NCBI GenBank assembly: GCA_021904315.1
Contig: CM038915.1
Coordinates: 5,642,001 to 5,706,000 of the forward strand
Origin: Sphagnum magellanicum
Taxonomy: Eukaryota; Streptophyta; Sphagnopsida; Sphagnales; Sphagnaceae
DNA length: 64,000 nt
Reading direction: 5' to 3'
The position numbers were made by a program, and so were the translations under genes. Shown here piece after piece: positions 49,771 through 60,625 of the stretch. The first letter of the stretch is position 1. Each line of letters starts with the position of its first letter. The notes below the pieces were generated by a model. It was not told the DNA's origin and made no database searches. It saw only the letters and a list, made by a program, of their open reading frames with translations.

Positions 49771-51135
49771 GCATATTAGGGTAAACTGGCCCACCACCAA
49801 ACAGACACCAGTCACCGAACACCCATGTAATGCAACAACTAACCTATGTTAGAACAAAAAATTGTTTATGAGTCTTGTCTTTTTAGCCCATTATCAAACG
49901 CTTAGATGAGAAAAAATTGGTTCTAGGTTTTTCATATTGGTGACCAGGAATCAAATTTAAGTGTTTGGTATTAGGGGTTCAGGTGGGTACATTTGTAAAA
50001 AAATTGAATAATTTTATAAGGGACTAGTTTAATGATGGGCCATAAGTTGATTTTCCTTATGCGAAGGGGAACATGTGGGGTACTTTTAATGTTTGGTCAT
50101 GGGAAAAAAATGGTCCAATTTTACAGCAACCCCAAGTTTGGGGTGGGAATGAGTGTTTGGTCATAGGCAATAATCACACACTAAAATAAGCATCACCAAT
50201 TTGGTGATGGGTGCAAAGGTCATGTTAAATAGCACACAACTGACCATAAACAAGGATTAGGGTTTACAAGAATCTAATGCAAGAATAACATCTACACATT
50301 AATTTGGGAAGGATGTCCAATTTGCCCCCAAATTCAAGCACATCTCGTTCCCACCAAAATTAACTTGCCCAAATTCACAAGGTTATGGTGCAAGGTTTGG
50401 ATTCATAATCTATATTTTAAATTCATAAGCAAAACTCTTTCAGCATGTTAGAGCTTTCAAATTGTGAAAGGGATAGTTTAAAGTCTTTCATCAACATTTT
50501 GAAAGCATATGGGTTGGATTAGTAAAGAAAAAGTAACATAGGAATTGTAAAGAATTTTAGATCAAAAACAAAAGTCTTAACATATCAACTAGAGCAATGA
50601 GGGCATCTTAGAATAACCAAAGAAAAACTACAAAAGCTATAGGTAAATTTACAAAATCTAAATAGTAGATTAGCCAAAGAAAATTACAACAGTTTGAACA
50701 TCAAGGATCAGATTTTAGTGCTATAAAAAAAAAGATAAGAACTCAAGATTTAGGGGTGGATGTAGATGGACAACTAGGAAAGCTTACAATAGATCAATTT
50801 TACAACCAAAAGTTCAAGAAGTTTTTATATTACTATTGGGTGCAAAAATCTATAATTCATAAATATAATCTAGGTAGTCATAAGAGAGGTAAATTTTATC
50901 TAGCTTTAAGAAATTGCAATTTTTTGTACACACTTATTGCATGTACAAAAACAACATACCAAAATTTAGTTCGGGATGACTTTGAACAATTTTATGCATT
51001 GATAACTTCTTCCCAACAACTATAGATATATGCATTTTAGACATACCCTAATTTGTCATACTTCCTTGAGAGTTGGGCAAAATTTTAAAAATTCAAGTTT
51101 GTACCTCTTGTAAGGCCAAATAACACACCCCCAAT
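49771..51135. other. Upstream flank of the pogo-like element
   Basis: No recognised gene. An 89-aa plus-strand frame (50756-51025) has no known domain. 49780-50240 repeats 'gtttggt.at.gg' phrases. The left end of the neighbouring transposon should lie here or just before, but terminal repeats could not be matched. Confidence 0.4.
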
Positions 51136-51639
51136 GTGTTGGAGGTTGGGACCAAGGGAATTTACATCATGGTGATCAATGTACCTTGTAGGAGGCGAAG
51201 TGGATTGCAAGAGGAGACAAACCAAGCAAAGGACAATGTCCCATCATCTTTTGGACAAGAACCATCAAGAAAACAAAGAAGAGTTAATAGATGTAGTCCT
51301 CTAATCATTAAAGGCAAATGGATTAGTGAAGCATTAGAGGAGGCCATGGATGCAATTGAAAATGGGACAATTTCATTGAAGAAGGCAAATAGGCACTAAA
51401 ACATACCTCTTACCTCATTCTTTGATAATTTGTATGGGAAAACAAAATTTAAGAAACATGGACCAATAAGTGTGTTAACAATAGCAAAAAAATCAGGTTA
51501 TGGTTGCTTGGGTTTTGTCTTTACAGGAGTTGGGCTATTAATTAGCCCATAATAATTAAAAATGAAAGTGGCAAAACTAAATCAAACAAAGCCAACACCT
51601 TTTCGAGGAGGACTCTTGGTGGTATTAATTTAAGACACT

Positions 51640-53604
51640 GTGAAGAATCATGTCCATCAAAACCACATTACCCTATAATTAAAACTCAAAAAACAACTCA
51701 TATGGAACTATTTTGCAACTATTTCCTAAGTATTATAACTACTGTGCAACTATTGCCCTAAAAATATGGTGTATTAATAAAAAAATCACCACATCAAAAA
51801 ATTAGTTAATTGTATTATAATTGCAAGTGAGTTGAAAACGGGTCTTTTATATAGTAATTTATACACATCGTACATACATGTGTAATCAACCATGTTTAAC
51901 TTTTTTAAGAGTTGCATTGTAGTTACATGTGGCAACTACTTTAGAACTATTGTAAATGTGCCACTAAAACAAGAATTATGTTACAATTAGGTACAATGTA
52001 CATACATGTGATCATGTCACGTGTTCACATTTCCACCACCCATCATGGAATACATTTATAACTAGTTTTTTATTATAATTCCCATTGATACAATTAGTAT
52101 AGCCTCTAGTGTGCCATTACTAAAGTACTACTATTCAACTATGTTATAACTATAATACAACTACTTATAACTTAATAAATATACATATTCATCAATTATT
52201 TATATCTTCATCATATGTGTTTCAGTTTGAATGATTTAAAATGTTATGGGAATGCTACTTCAAGCTTTAGAATTCATCTTTGAAATGTAAAGGAAAAGGA
52301 ATAATGAAAAAACAACAAGAGAAATCAACTTTCCAACTTACAAAACACATTTTTTCATTTTTTTCTCTTTGGACCCCTCTTGCTTTCAAGCCTCATAACT
52401 TTCTTAATTCTTATTCATTTTAAACAATTTAAAATGTTATAGGAACACCACCTGAAGTTCTAAAATCATCTTTGAACTTTAATAACAATAGAACAACATA
52501 CAAGGATTCTCTTAGGTGTTCGGGAGTTGATTTTTGTAGCATTTGGTGGTTTGTTTTTTTGAATTTTTGACCCCTTCTACTTTGGGGGGCCATAACTTTC
52601 TCAACTTTTTTTTTTGGGGGGATAATTTTTAATGCCCCAAAGGCACTAATAGGAGGGGTTCAAGTTTTGTTTGGACACCAAAAACAATGGAGCCCTTCTC
52701 TTGGATTTAGTTTGCCTTGAACACTTAAATGTTATAGTTGCAATTCAATTACAACTTAATTTGCAACTAATGAGCAATGAAAAGTTTAACCCATATGTTT
52801 TGTCTTCGAATCCCATGTTACAAACTATAGAAACAAGGTTTATTATCCCATATTCTCACTTTAAAATACAAGTGTCATTTTAGGATGAAGTCAAAAAAAT
52901 TTAACTTAAAAGCAAAACATAAAATTAAAAAATAAAAATTCATGGTTATTCTTTCATTCACTTAATCTTGTGCTTTCCTACCTACTTACCTACCTATGTA
53001 AGTAAGTAGGACCTATTTTTCTACCTACATATGTAAGGAGCTAGGTCCTAGGTAAATACATAGGTTTGTAGGTTTAAAAACCTACCTACCTACCTACCTA
53101 CCTATGGTTATGTATGACCTACCTAGCTACTAAAATAGATATATTTATTTATTTATTTATTTATTCCAAAATATAATTCATATGCCATGTGGAAATTTTT
53201 TATTGTGCCACATGTTACAATTTTGGACCATCGTTAATAATCATAATGAACAATGGAAATCAATATTTCGAAAAGAAAATCATATTTATGTCCAAGAAAT
53301 CTCATAATGCCACATGTTAGATTTTAATAAATGGATGACAATCAACAATGTTAGTATGGCATCATGGGTGCAATTATAATGGAATTGCATAGTAGTTAAA
53401 AATGAGTTGTTTTGATTGAGTTACAATTGAATTGTAATGAATTGCATCGTATATACAATGAATTGCAATTCTACAACTCATGCAACTTGTTTGTTAGCAC
53501 TCACGACATATAAATATAATGAGTTGCAAGTGTCTTTTATAACTTAAAAATTGAGTTGCAAGGCCAGTTGTAAAACACCCTTTTTTATCATAAAGGAGAT
53601 ATCC
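51640..53604. mobile_element. Unidentified insertion inside the pogo-like transposon, about 1.95 kb
   Basis: This DNA separates two halves of one transposase whose protein sequence would otherwise continue almost without a gap, so it entered after the pogo element. It is AT-rich, non-coding, full of 'caactat'/'gttgca' phrases, and has a CCTA microsatellite (52978-53120) and (TTTA)n at 53145-53166. No reliable terminal repeats or target duplication could be matched, so its class is unknown. Boundaries are accurate to a few tens of bases. Confidence 0.6.
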
Positions 53605-53815
53605 TAAGCTTAACATTTGTCAAGCTAAGGGATTATATATTAATTGAGCACAAGGGCTGACAATTCAATCTTGCCAAAACTTCTATTAAAACTTATAGTC
53701 CCTTTACAACAAACACAACTATGCTACAAACCATATTTGGAATTCTAATGAAATAGGCATTCAAGTAGGAAAATAATCAAGAGCAAGGGTTCTTGTAAAA
53801 CAAGGTTCACACCAA

Positions 53816-54454
53816 GTGTACAATATTATCCCGAAATCCAGTGAGTGGTTGATTGTTAACTATGTGGTCAATGTAGTAGGAACAACACTACCAGGGTTCT
53901 ACATATTCAGAGGAGAAAGGATATGTGACAACTACATACAATTCTACAAACTAGGAACCTATATGGCTATGCAATCAAAGGCATGGATGACTACCTTCCT
54001 TTTCAAAGAGTTTCTATATTTTTTCAAAAGGTCTATATCAAGTGGAATATCCTTAACAAATAGGCATTTGCTCATTTTGGATGGGCATGGATCCCATGTC
54101 ACCCTTGAGACAATTAAACAAGATAAAAAATTTGGGTTGGATATGATTACTTTACCTTCACATACATCTCATGCATTTCAACCCATGGATGTGGCTTGCT
54201 TCAAGCCTTTCAAGAATGATTTCAGAAAGGAAACAGACGCAACAATGGTTAAGAGGAATTACACAAAACCAAATAAGATAACATTGACAGGGTGGGTGGA
54301 CAAAGCACTAGACCTAACACTTACAAGGAACAATATCATGTCAAGGTTCAAAAATACAAGAATTTGGCCACTTAACCCTAGAGCCATGGATTCAAAAACT
54401 TACCTTAGTACTTTGTACATATTGCAAGCTAGGGAAGAAGAAGAATCAAAATAA
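53816..54454 (+). pseudogene. DDE_1 nuclease domain of pogo-like transposase (212-aa open frame)
   Basis: The open frame carries LLILDGHGSHVTLE (second catalytic Asp) and LPSHTSHAFQPMDVACFKPF (third Asp), then TGWVDKALDLTLTRNNIMSR and RIWPLNPRAM, all in the order of plant pogo-type transposases. Homology extends upstream of the first Met: the block IWNSNEIGIQVGK at about 53726-53765 corresponds to the family's 'WNSDETG', with Asn in place of the first catalytic Asp, followed by a stop. The protein is therefore inactive on two counts. The remaining open length suggests modest age. Confidence 0.88.
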
Positions 54455-55030
54455 AAGGATAGTGACCAAAATTGGACAAAACATATAATTACAAAAGAGC
54501 TCATCAACATAGGCTTAACAACATAGGTTCCAATTGTTAGTCTATTTAAAAATCAACCTAGGTATTATGTGAACATGCTTAAAATTCGTATAGTCACTAA
54601 CCATGCATCTGTAATAAAATCAGGGAACATGGTTGAAAATTTGGTAAAACCTTCATGGATGAAATTTTAGAGTTCAGAAATGTTGAAAGTTCAACTCAAG
54701 TGGCATTGGCGCATGGGTGTCACGGTATGATGTCATTGTGACATCTACTTGCAAGAAGGACCAATGGAAAAGAACCATTAGTGGACTATTTTCAAAGCCA
54801 TGTTGTAACTTTAGAAAAATATTTTAGGATTATGTGACAAAAGGAAATGGAATATCGGGAGGTAATAAAGCAATTAAAAGAAAGTAGAAGGAAAGAAAGA
54901 TAAGAAAAACAAGTAAGGAAAACACTTACAATGTTGATTGCAGTTGAAAGATTGGCTAAAAGAGAACTTGTAAACAACAATGAACCAATTTCATTTTTTA
55001 GCTCAGTCACTTCAATAGTTTTTTTAAAAA

Positions 55031-55380
55031 AAGATAGATTTCCTCACAATTTCAAAGCAAGTATGCAAGTTGACCTTCTTGGATATAAGGGTATGAACCT
55101 TGGTTCAACAACATCCACATATAAATAAACCCAACAACAAGTCAAGGCTTGAATGCAACATCCTTCTAACAACTTTAAACACATAATTGTGATATAAACC
55201 ATCATCTATTTCAACTTTTCAAGGTGCATTCATAATGAAAGTTCCAAAAAGGAATATTTAACTTTTAAAGGATTTCGAAGTCCAACTTTGGATTTTTATT
55301 TTATTGGAAGTTAGAAGGGTGGGTGTGGGGGGTTTGATGCTCAATGAGATAAAATATGATCACAAAGACCAACGAGGTGT
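55031..55380. other. Right flank of the pogo-like element
   Basis: No gene seen. A G-rich run (55316-55333) may be near the element's right end, but no matching left terminus was found. Confidence 0.35.
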
Positions 55381-55384
55381 TAGA

Positions 55385-56160
55385 TTGAAGATGAACAAAT
55401 GTCAAGAGGAGTAACAACATTACTAAAGATGAATAAGGAGAAAACAACAACAATTGAAGTTGAATAAAAAGAAAGAGAAGGGGAGCAACAACTATTAATG
55501 ATTTTGACAAAATGAAAAACAAAAGGAGTGGCAACAGCTATTGGTGAAAATGAACAAAGGATAGAGGAGAGGAGTAACAACAATTGCAAATGAACAAAGG
55601 ATAGAGGAGAAGAATAGCAGCAATTACAAATGAACAAAGGATAAAAGAGAGGAACAACATCAACTATTGTTGAAAATGTACAAAGGACAAAAAAGAGGAA
55701 TAGTAGTAGTTGTTACAAATGAACAAATGATAAAGAAGATGAGCTTTTTATTTAGAAAAAAACAGCAGTGGCAATTATTACAAATGAACAAAGGATAAAA
55801 AAGAGGGGCTTTTTGTTTAGAAAAGAGGAACACTAACAACTAATGGTGAGAATAAATAAAAAACAGAGAAAAATAGCAATAGTAACTACTGTAAATGAAT
55901 AAAGGATAGAGAAAGGAACTTTTTGTTTAGAGAACAGGAGCACTAGGCTCTTGTAATTGCTGGTGATAATGAACAAATAAAATAAAATAAGAGCATTAGT
56001 AGTTGTTGTTGTTGCAGCAAATGAACAAAGGAAAGAAAAGAAGGCATTAACAATTGTTGCTATCAATGAATAAAAGAGAAAGACAAAAAACACTAGCAAT
56101 TATAACACCAGTAATTGCTCGTGAAAATGAACAAGGAAGACAAAAGGATAACAATTGTTG
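55385..56160. repeat. Degenerate tandem repeat family T1, period about 40-48
   Basis: More than ten units built on 'aatgaacaaaggatagaggag' followed by 'agtaacaacaattg'. Some units carry an extra 'ctttttgtttagaaaa' block (near 55745, 55808, 55918). All in one orientation. Confidence 0.75.
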
Positions 56161-56169
56161 AAGATGAAT

Positions 56170-56435
56170 TAAAGGGTAGTGCAAAAAGGTTAAAAACTAA
56201 AGAGTAATGTAAAAGGGTCAAGAGCTAAAAAACACTACAACAGCGTAAAAAGGTCAAAAATTGAGAAACAACATAACACAACATTGTAAGAAGGTCAAGA
56301 GCTAAGGAGTAACATAGCATAGCAATGCAAGAAGGTCATGAATCAACGAGTAGTGCATGGTAGCAACACAAAAGGATCAAAAGTTAAGGAATAGCTCAAT
56401 GTAGAAGTGTAAGAGGGTCAAGACTTGAAGAGCAA
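56170..56435. repeat. Degenerate tandem repeat family T2, period about 40-45
   Basis: Six or so units on 'aaggtcaagagctaaggagtaac' with the word ggtca near 56215, 56252, 56295, 56332 and 56416. It directly follows T1. Confidence 0.7.
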
Positions 56436-56439
56436 TGCA

Positions 56440-56700
56440 ACAAGAATAAGTGCACGTGCAATTGAGGTGTAACAAAAACAAGTTTGTAACAAAGGCACAA
56501 CAAAAACAAGTGCACAACATGAGCATAGCAAAAATAGGTGTGCGCGCAACAGAAGTGTAGTAAAAACAAGTGCACAACATAGGTGCAACAAGAACAAGTG
56601 CATGTGCAACAAAAGCGCAAAAAGAACAAGTGCGTGTGCAACAAAAGCATAAAAAGAACAAGTGCACACGCAATAGAAGAATACTAAGAACAAGGCACTT
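56440..56700. repeat. Degenerate tandem repeat family T3, period about 37
   Basis: Units on 'aacaagtgcacgtgcaacaa' then 'aagc.caaaa'; at least seven copies. Open frames on the minus strand here are Cys/Leu/Phe-rich products of the repeat, not a protein gene. Confidence 0.75.
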
Positions 56701-56744
56701 CAATGAGGGCCACCACCTACACACACAAAAAATTTATCATTAAG

Positions 56745-56850
56745 AGCTTCACGTAGAACCACAAACAATCAAGTAAAAAGTTCAAGTAGAACCACGAACA
56801 ATCAAGTAGGAACTTAAAATAGAACCATGAGCAATCGCCTTGAAAGCTCC
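56745..56850. repeat. Tandem repeat family T4, period about 34-35
   Basis: Three units on 'agttcaagtagaaccacgaa' then 'caatcaagta'. It closes the run of four adjacent repeat families. Confidence 0.65.
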
Positions 56851-58080
56851 ACAAAAGCAAGCCGCCATCACCTCCAAAGCTTCACAAAAACATGCATTCA
56901 AGCTTGCGAGTGAGAAATGAGGGAGAGAAAGTCAGAATCGAGCATGGGGAGAGGAGAGAGGAGAGGGAAGGGGGAAGGGGTAGTGGGTTTTGGAATGGCG
57001 CCACATGGGAGAACGACGGGTTAATGACGATTTAGCAAACCCTTAGGGTTTGATCACTAAACACATTTTTGCCCTATTTAGGGTTTTGATCTCGGTCCTT
57101 GAATACAAGTGCATGAAATTTTTAACATGTGTAATTGATTTGCTTGTGTTAATGTTTGGTGATAAGCAAGATTTGTGACAAGTGTTAGTGTTACAATGTT
57201 CATTGATAGGATATGCAATGTTTGATGACTCTTTTTTTTTCCAATGAGGCTGAGACCTTGTAGAGCCCATAACTTTTGGGTCTGAAGTCTAAATTGCACA
57301 ATCTAAAGCACATTAGGTGCACCCAGACCTCCTCTAAAATCCATCTTTGGACCTCGGAGGCAACCAAGGTTGCATGAGATCACCAAGTTCCTCTGTGTTT
57401 TTAAGTGTACTTTTGACCAGCCTCTACCTATAGATACTAGACAAGTATGCAATATATTTCTGGAAAACAGTTTCAATTTGAGTTGCAAGAGATGTTTATA
57501 ATTACATTCCCAATGATTTACTTAATTGGCCTTGTTTCGTACCTAGAGTTTCTTTTGGGGACATATGAGCATCTCAATATAGGTGGACGTGAGGATCCCA
57601 AATGAATTTCAACATTAACCAATCCATGCTGAAAAATAGGATTATAAAATTATCTTCCAACTTCCAAGATGATGTACGCTTAAAGACCACTTCGAAAAAG
57701 CAGGTTGTACCTATGTAGGAAGAAAAACAACCTTATTAAAGCATGTAGCATGAAAGTTTGTGTGTGTGCATTCATGTCTTATCTTATACAATTGTATTAT
57801 AGGTCTACAACCATGACACATAATAGTCAACAAATGCATATTTATTCATATATGCACATTAATGGGATGAAAAATCAAACATTTAGAATGAAAATATCAA
57901 TATCATTATCTTAATGCCCATCAATATGTCATCCAACAGTGAATCATATATAGCCATTAGGCACTTGTTGCTTCAAAATTATACCCAACATTATTGGAGA
58001 TGTAACAATGAGAGATTTTGAGTGAAGTTTCACCAAAATGGCAAAACATAGATGTACCAAAATTGTCCAAAGGAATAAAC
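56851..58080. other. Gene-free stretch with purine-rich tract
   Basis: 56925-56990 is a G/A tract (gagaggagagaggagagg and gaagggggaagggg). 57240-57500 has the look of a worn transposon but no class-defining feature. No gene seen. Confidence 0.4.
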
Positions 58081-58490
58081 CAGTGTTAGTGCAGTTCTTT
58101 ACTTTTATGAAGAACCTTTGGAACTGGCTCTCAAAAATAAATTAGAACTGTCTCAGTTCTGGTTCCAGTTCCACACATATATGGAATTGATAATTCAGTT
58201 GCAGGTTCAATGCTTCAAATAAATGAATTCCGATTCCAATTCTGGAAACCATGCCCTTTTCTTACTAACCCACATTGGGAACCAGCAGTTAATTGCCGGT
58301 TAACCTCGGTTCTAGCAATTCTTGTCAAAGACATGTATTTTGGTTCATGTTCTGCATTTTGGTTCATGAAACTGGTTCCAGGTCCGGTTCTTAAAAAATA
58401 AAAATCCAGTTTCAGTTTGGTTTTGAAAATCAGACTTACTTTTGATTTGAGACTCACTAATGGGAACTGATGGTTTTGACCACTGTTGTG
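58081..58490 (+). mobile_element. hAT-type MITE, family 'CAGTGTTG', copy 1, right end lost (410 bp)
   Basis: Starts CAGTGTTAGTGCAGTTCTTT and follows 60626-61069 through 'acttttatgaagaacct', 'aaataaattagaac', 'ttcaatgctt' and 'ttgatggttaat'-like phrases, rich in 'ggttccagttc'. The alignment stops about six bases short of the expected CAACACTG terminus, exactly where the next repeat unit begins, so the end was probably removed by that insertion or by deletion. Confidence 0.72.
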
Positions 58491-59040
58491 CATGTAAATG
58501 TTTTAGGATTTACACTTCTTGTAAGTGTAAATCTCATAATAAAATTTATTTACACTATGTGGAAGTGTAAAATTGTGTAAACTTATTTTGTGTTGTGTAA
58601 ATGTAAAAATAAATATATTTATATGATTTTTTGTGGCCATGTAAAATAGTGTAAGTGTAAAACAAATACACCTATATGATTTTGCATTACTATATAAAAC
58701 AATGTAAAAAATGTGATTTCTACTTGAGGAGGGATTTCATAATTTTTTTGGTGATACGTTAACCACCTGGCCCATTGCAATATATATATAAACATTTGTG
58801 CTTTGAGATGTATCACAACAAATTAGATTAATTAATATGAATCACAATAAGTACCTACATTCTTTTTAAAGCTACAATAAGTAGTACTTATAAAAGTAGA
58901 AGTATTAATATTATTCATAAAAGTTGAACTCAAACAATGAGGTGAAGCAAAATGTGCATTCAAGATATTTCTTGGAATAACACCACCATAATCCCACATT
59001 GGTAGAAAATGATAATGTTTGGGGAATATCAAAGTATCAT

Positions 59041-59175
59041 GATTTTTTGTGGAGGGCCAATCAAAATGGTCTGTTGTTAAAAAAAAAATTGAGCTTTGAG
59101 ATGCACTCACAACTAATTAATATGGATTTGCAAGAAGGTATGGTCATTAAAAGTATATGATATAAACATTTACAT
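59041..59175 (+). repeat. 135-bp direct repeat, left copy
   Basis: From gattttttgtggagggccaa to ataaacatttacat. Reads identical to 59520-59654 by eye at all 135 positions. The two copies exactly bound the nad7 insert. Confidence 0.95.
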
Positions 59176-59519
59176 GGCTCTGGGGATTGAAAACCTGAGG
59201 TAACTCAAGTTGGAGAGCCGTGTGATGGGTGACCATCTCGCACGGTTCGGAGAGCACTTTTGTATGTAATGTAAGTAAATGTGTACAGCATAGCTGGCAT
59301 TAATGAATTTTTGACTCTATTTATGTTTCTATGATGGCCCAAGAACATGCTTATTCTTTAGCTGTAGAGAGACTTTGTAATTGTGAAGTACCACTACGAG
59401 CTCAGTATATACGAGTGTTATTCTGTGAAATAACTCGAATTTTAAATCATTTACTTGCTTTAACTACTCATGCTATGGATGTAGGAGCATTAACTCCATT
59501 TTTGTGGGCTTTTGAAGAG
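59176..59519 (+). other. nad7: Nuclear insert of mitochondrial DNA (NUMT): 3' end of a group II intron plus nad7 exon
   Basis: 59176-59320 is the 3' end of a group II intron. The domain V hairpin (gagccgtgtgatg ... catctcgcacggttc) lies at 59215-59248, with its AGC triad intact, followed by a domain VI-like stretch ending in ctat. 59321-59519 is exon sequence, in frame without a stop, encoding [20 protein letters not shown], then [14 protein letters not shown], then [20 protein letters not shown], part of NADH dehydrogenase subunit 7 of complex I. The position before YVSMM corresponds to the intron site usually called nad7i209. The insert has no start, no C-terminus and no nuclear promoter, so it is a non-functional copy. 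An open frame and perfect flanking repeats indicate recent transfer. Unspliced intron sequence shows it came from genomic mitochondrial DNA or unspliced RNA, not mature mRNA. Confidence 0.95.
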
Positions 59520-59654
59520 GATTTTTTGTGGAGGGCCAATCAAAATGGTCTGTTGTTAAAAAAAAAATTGAGCTTTGAGATGCACTCACAACTAATTAAT
59601 ATGGATTTGCAAGAAGGTATGGTCATTAAAAGTATATGATATAAACATTTACAT
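59520..59654 (+). repeat. 135-bp direct repeat, right copy
   Basis: Identical to 59041-59175. The first base could belong to either the exon (gaagagg) or the repeat. Confidence 0.95.
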
Positions 59655-59742
59655 AGAGCCATGTAAATGTAAAAATATATATATACACAACAACAATATA
59701 AGTGTAAGTGTAAATGATTTACACTTACACGGGATTTACATG

Positions 59743-60617
59743 TTGTATATACAACTATTGACACAATTTGGTTTTGACCTGCCAAACACTAGAAAAACAC
59801 ATATGTTTCAGACAAATTTGTCATAATTGACCTACTTTCCCGTGGATGATCTAATATAATCAAAAGATTTAAATGAAAATCATGTTTTGGTTCCACTCAT
59901 CAAAGTCTTTTCAATAATACCAAGAACTTGCCTCAATTTCCTTTTAAAAATTTAGTTTTTATTTTTTGAATTTCCTTTGACAAAATTGTTCAATATTCAC
60001 TAACTCTTGCACTTTAGGTCTAAAAATCATGAAAGCTTCATGCAACCCTACTCTCAAAGGGCTTTTCAATGGTACCAAGAGAGCAGAGAAGGGTGCTGTG
60101 GTTTGAGAGATCTCAACATGATCAAACAAACAACCTTCCATAATTGATAGATGCCGGGGGCTTTCCCCAAAGATATTGATAAAGCTTTTGTCTAATAATA
60201 CAATTTTTGAGGATAATGTTGTCTTATCCTTCAATTCATGAAGGGAAAAAAAAGAGAAAAAGAGGAAGAAAAGTTCATAAGAATGATATTGCTGGTGGCT
60301 TGGTCAGAGTCTATGGTAGGCAGCTATGGTTGACATAAATAAAGGGGAGTGTGATCTTGTAGTGTGGATGTTGAAGCTGTTCATGGTTCTTTCAATGTGT
60401 TGACTTATCCAGCTGTTTATTTCTTGCTATGTCTTTTTTAACCCCTCTTCCATTTCCACGTTCTTTTGTAAATTCTCCCTAATTATTATTTCCTTTAATC
60501 TTTTGTGTACTCTTCTTCTATTATTCTGCTCTATTTCTTCGTCCTTTTTGTAAATTCCTTTCATTGTTTTACATCCTTTGGCTTTGACTCTTCTCTTGTC
60601 ATCACCATTTGTAAGGG
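59743..60617. other. Gene-free stretch
   Basis: A 91-aa minus-strand frame (59959-60234) has no recognised domain. Nothing else identified. Confidence 0.45.
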
Positions 60618-60625
60618 GTTTAGTC

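Larger units (their letters stand above)
51136..55030 (+). mobile_element. Pogo-like (Tc1/mariner) DNA transposon, decayed and split by an insertion
   Basis: One transposase is spread over two blocks. Block 1 (about 51290-51640) holds a psq helix-turn-helix (GKWISEALEEAMDAIENGTI, then SLKKANRH, then NIPLTSFFDNLYGK) and the start of a CENP-B/Tc5-like region (LKMKVAKLNQTKPTPFRGG, then SWWY). Block 2 (about 53605-54454) resumes with LNICQAKGL and carries the DDE_1 nuclease; a charged coiled-coil tail follows in broken frames to about 55020. The roughly 1.95 kb between the blocks is unrelated AT-rich DNA. At least six breaks. Terminal repeats were not located. Confidence 0.85.
58491..59742. mobile_element. 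Possible TIR element hosting the mitochondrial insert (about 1.25 kb)
   Basis: The outer ends are catgtaaatg at 58491 and the reverse complement catgtaaatc at 59742, each followed inward by copies of 'gtgtaagtgtaaatc' in inverted arrangement. Near 59702-59730 is a perfect 29-base palindrome built on gtgtaagtgtaaat. Without the 344-bp insert and one of the duplicated flanks it would be about 773 bp. Non-coding. Class uncertain; 5-base flanks ttgtg and ttgta are only near-matches. Confidence 0.45.

Noticed and set aside
50756-51025. 89-aa frame as a second pogo protein
   Set aside because: No similarity to known partner proteins and no conserved start; left as unrecognised.
56377-56724. Cys/Leu/Phe-rich frames on the minus strand
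   Set aside because: They are translations of tandem repeat T3 in three frames, with no start context or domain.
59331-59639. A 102-aa protein gene starting MMAQEHAY
   Set aside because: It is the nad7 exon read on into the 135-bp nuclear repeat; not a real gene.
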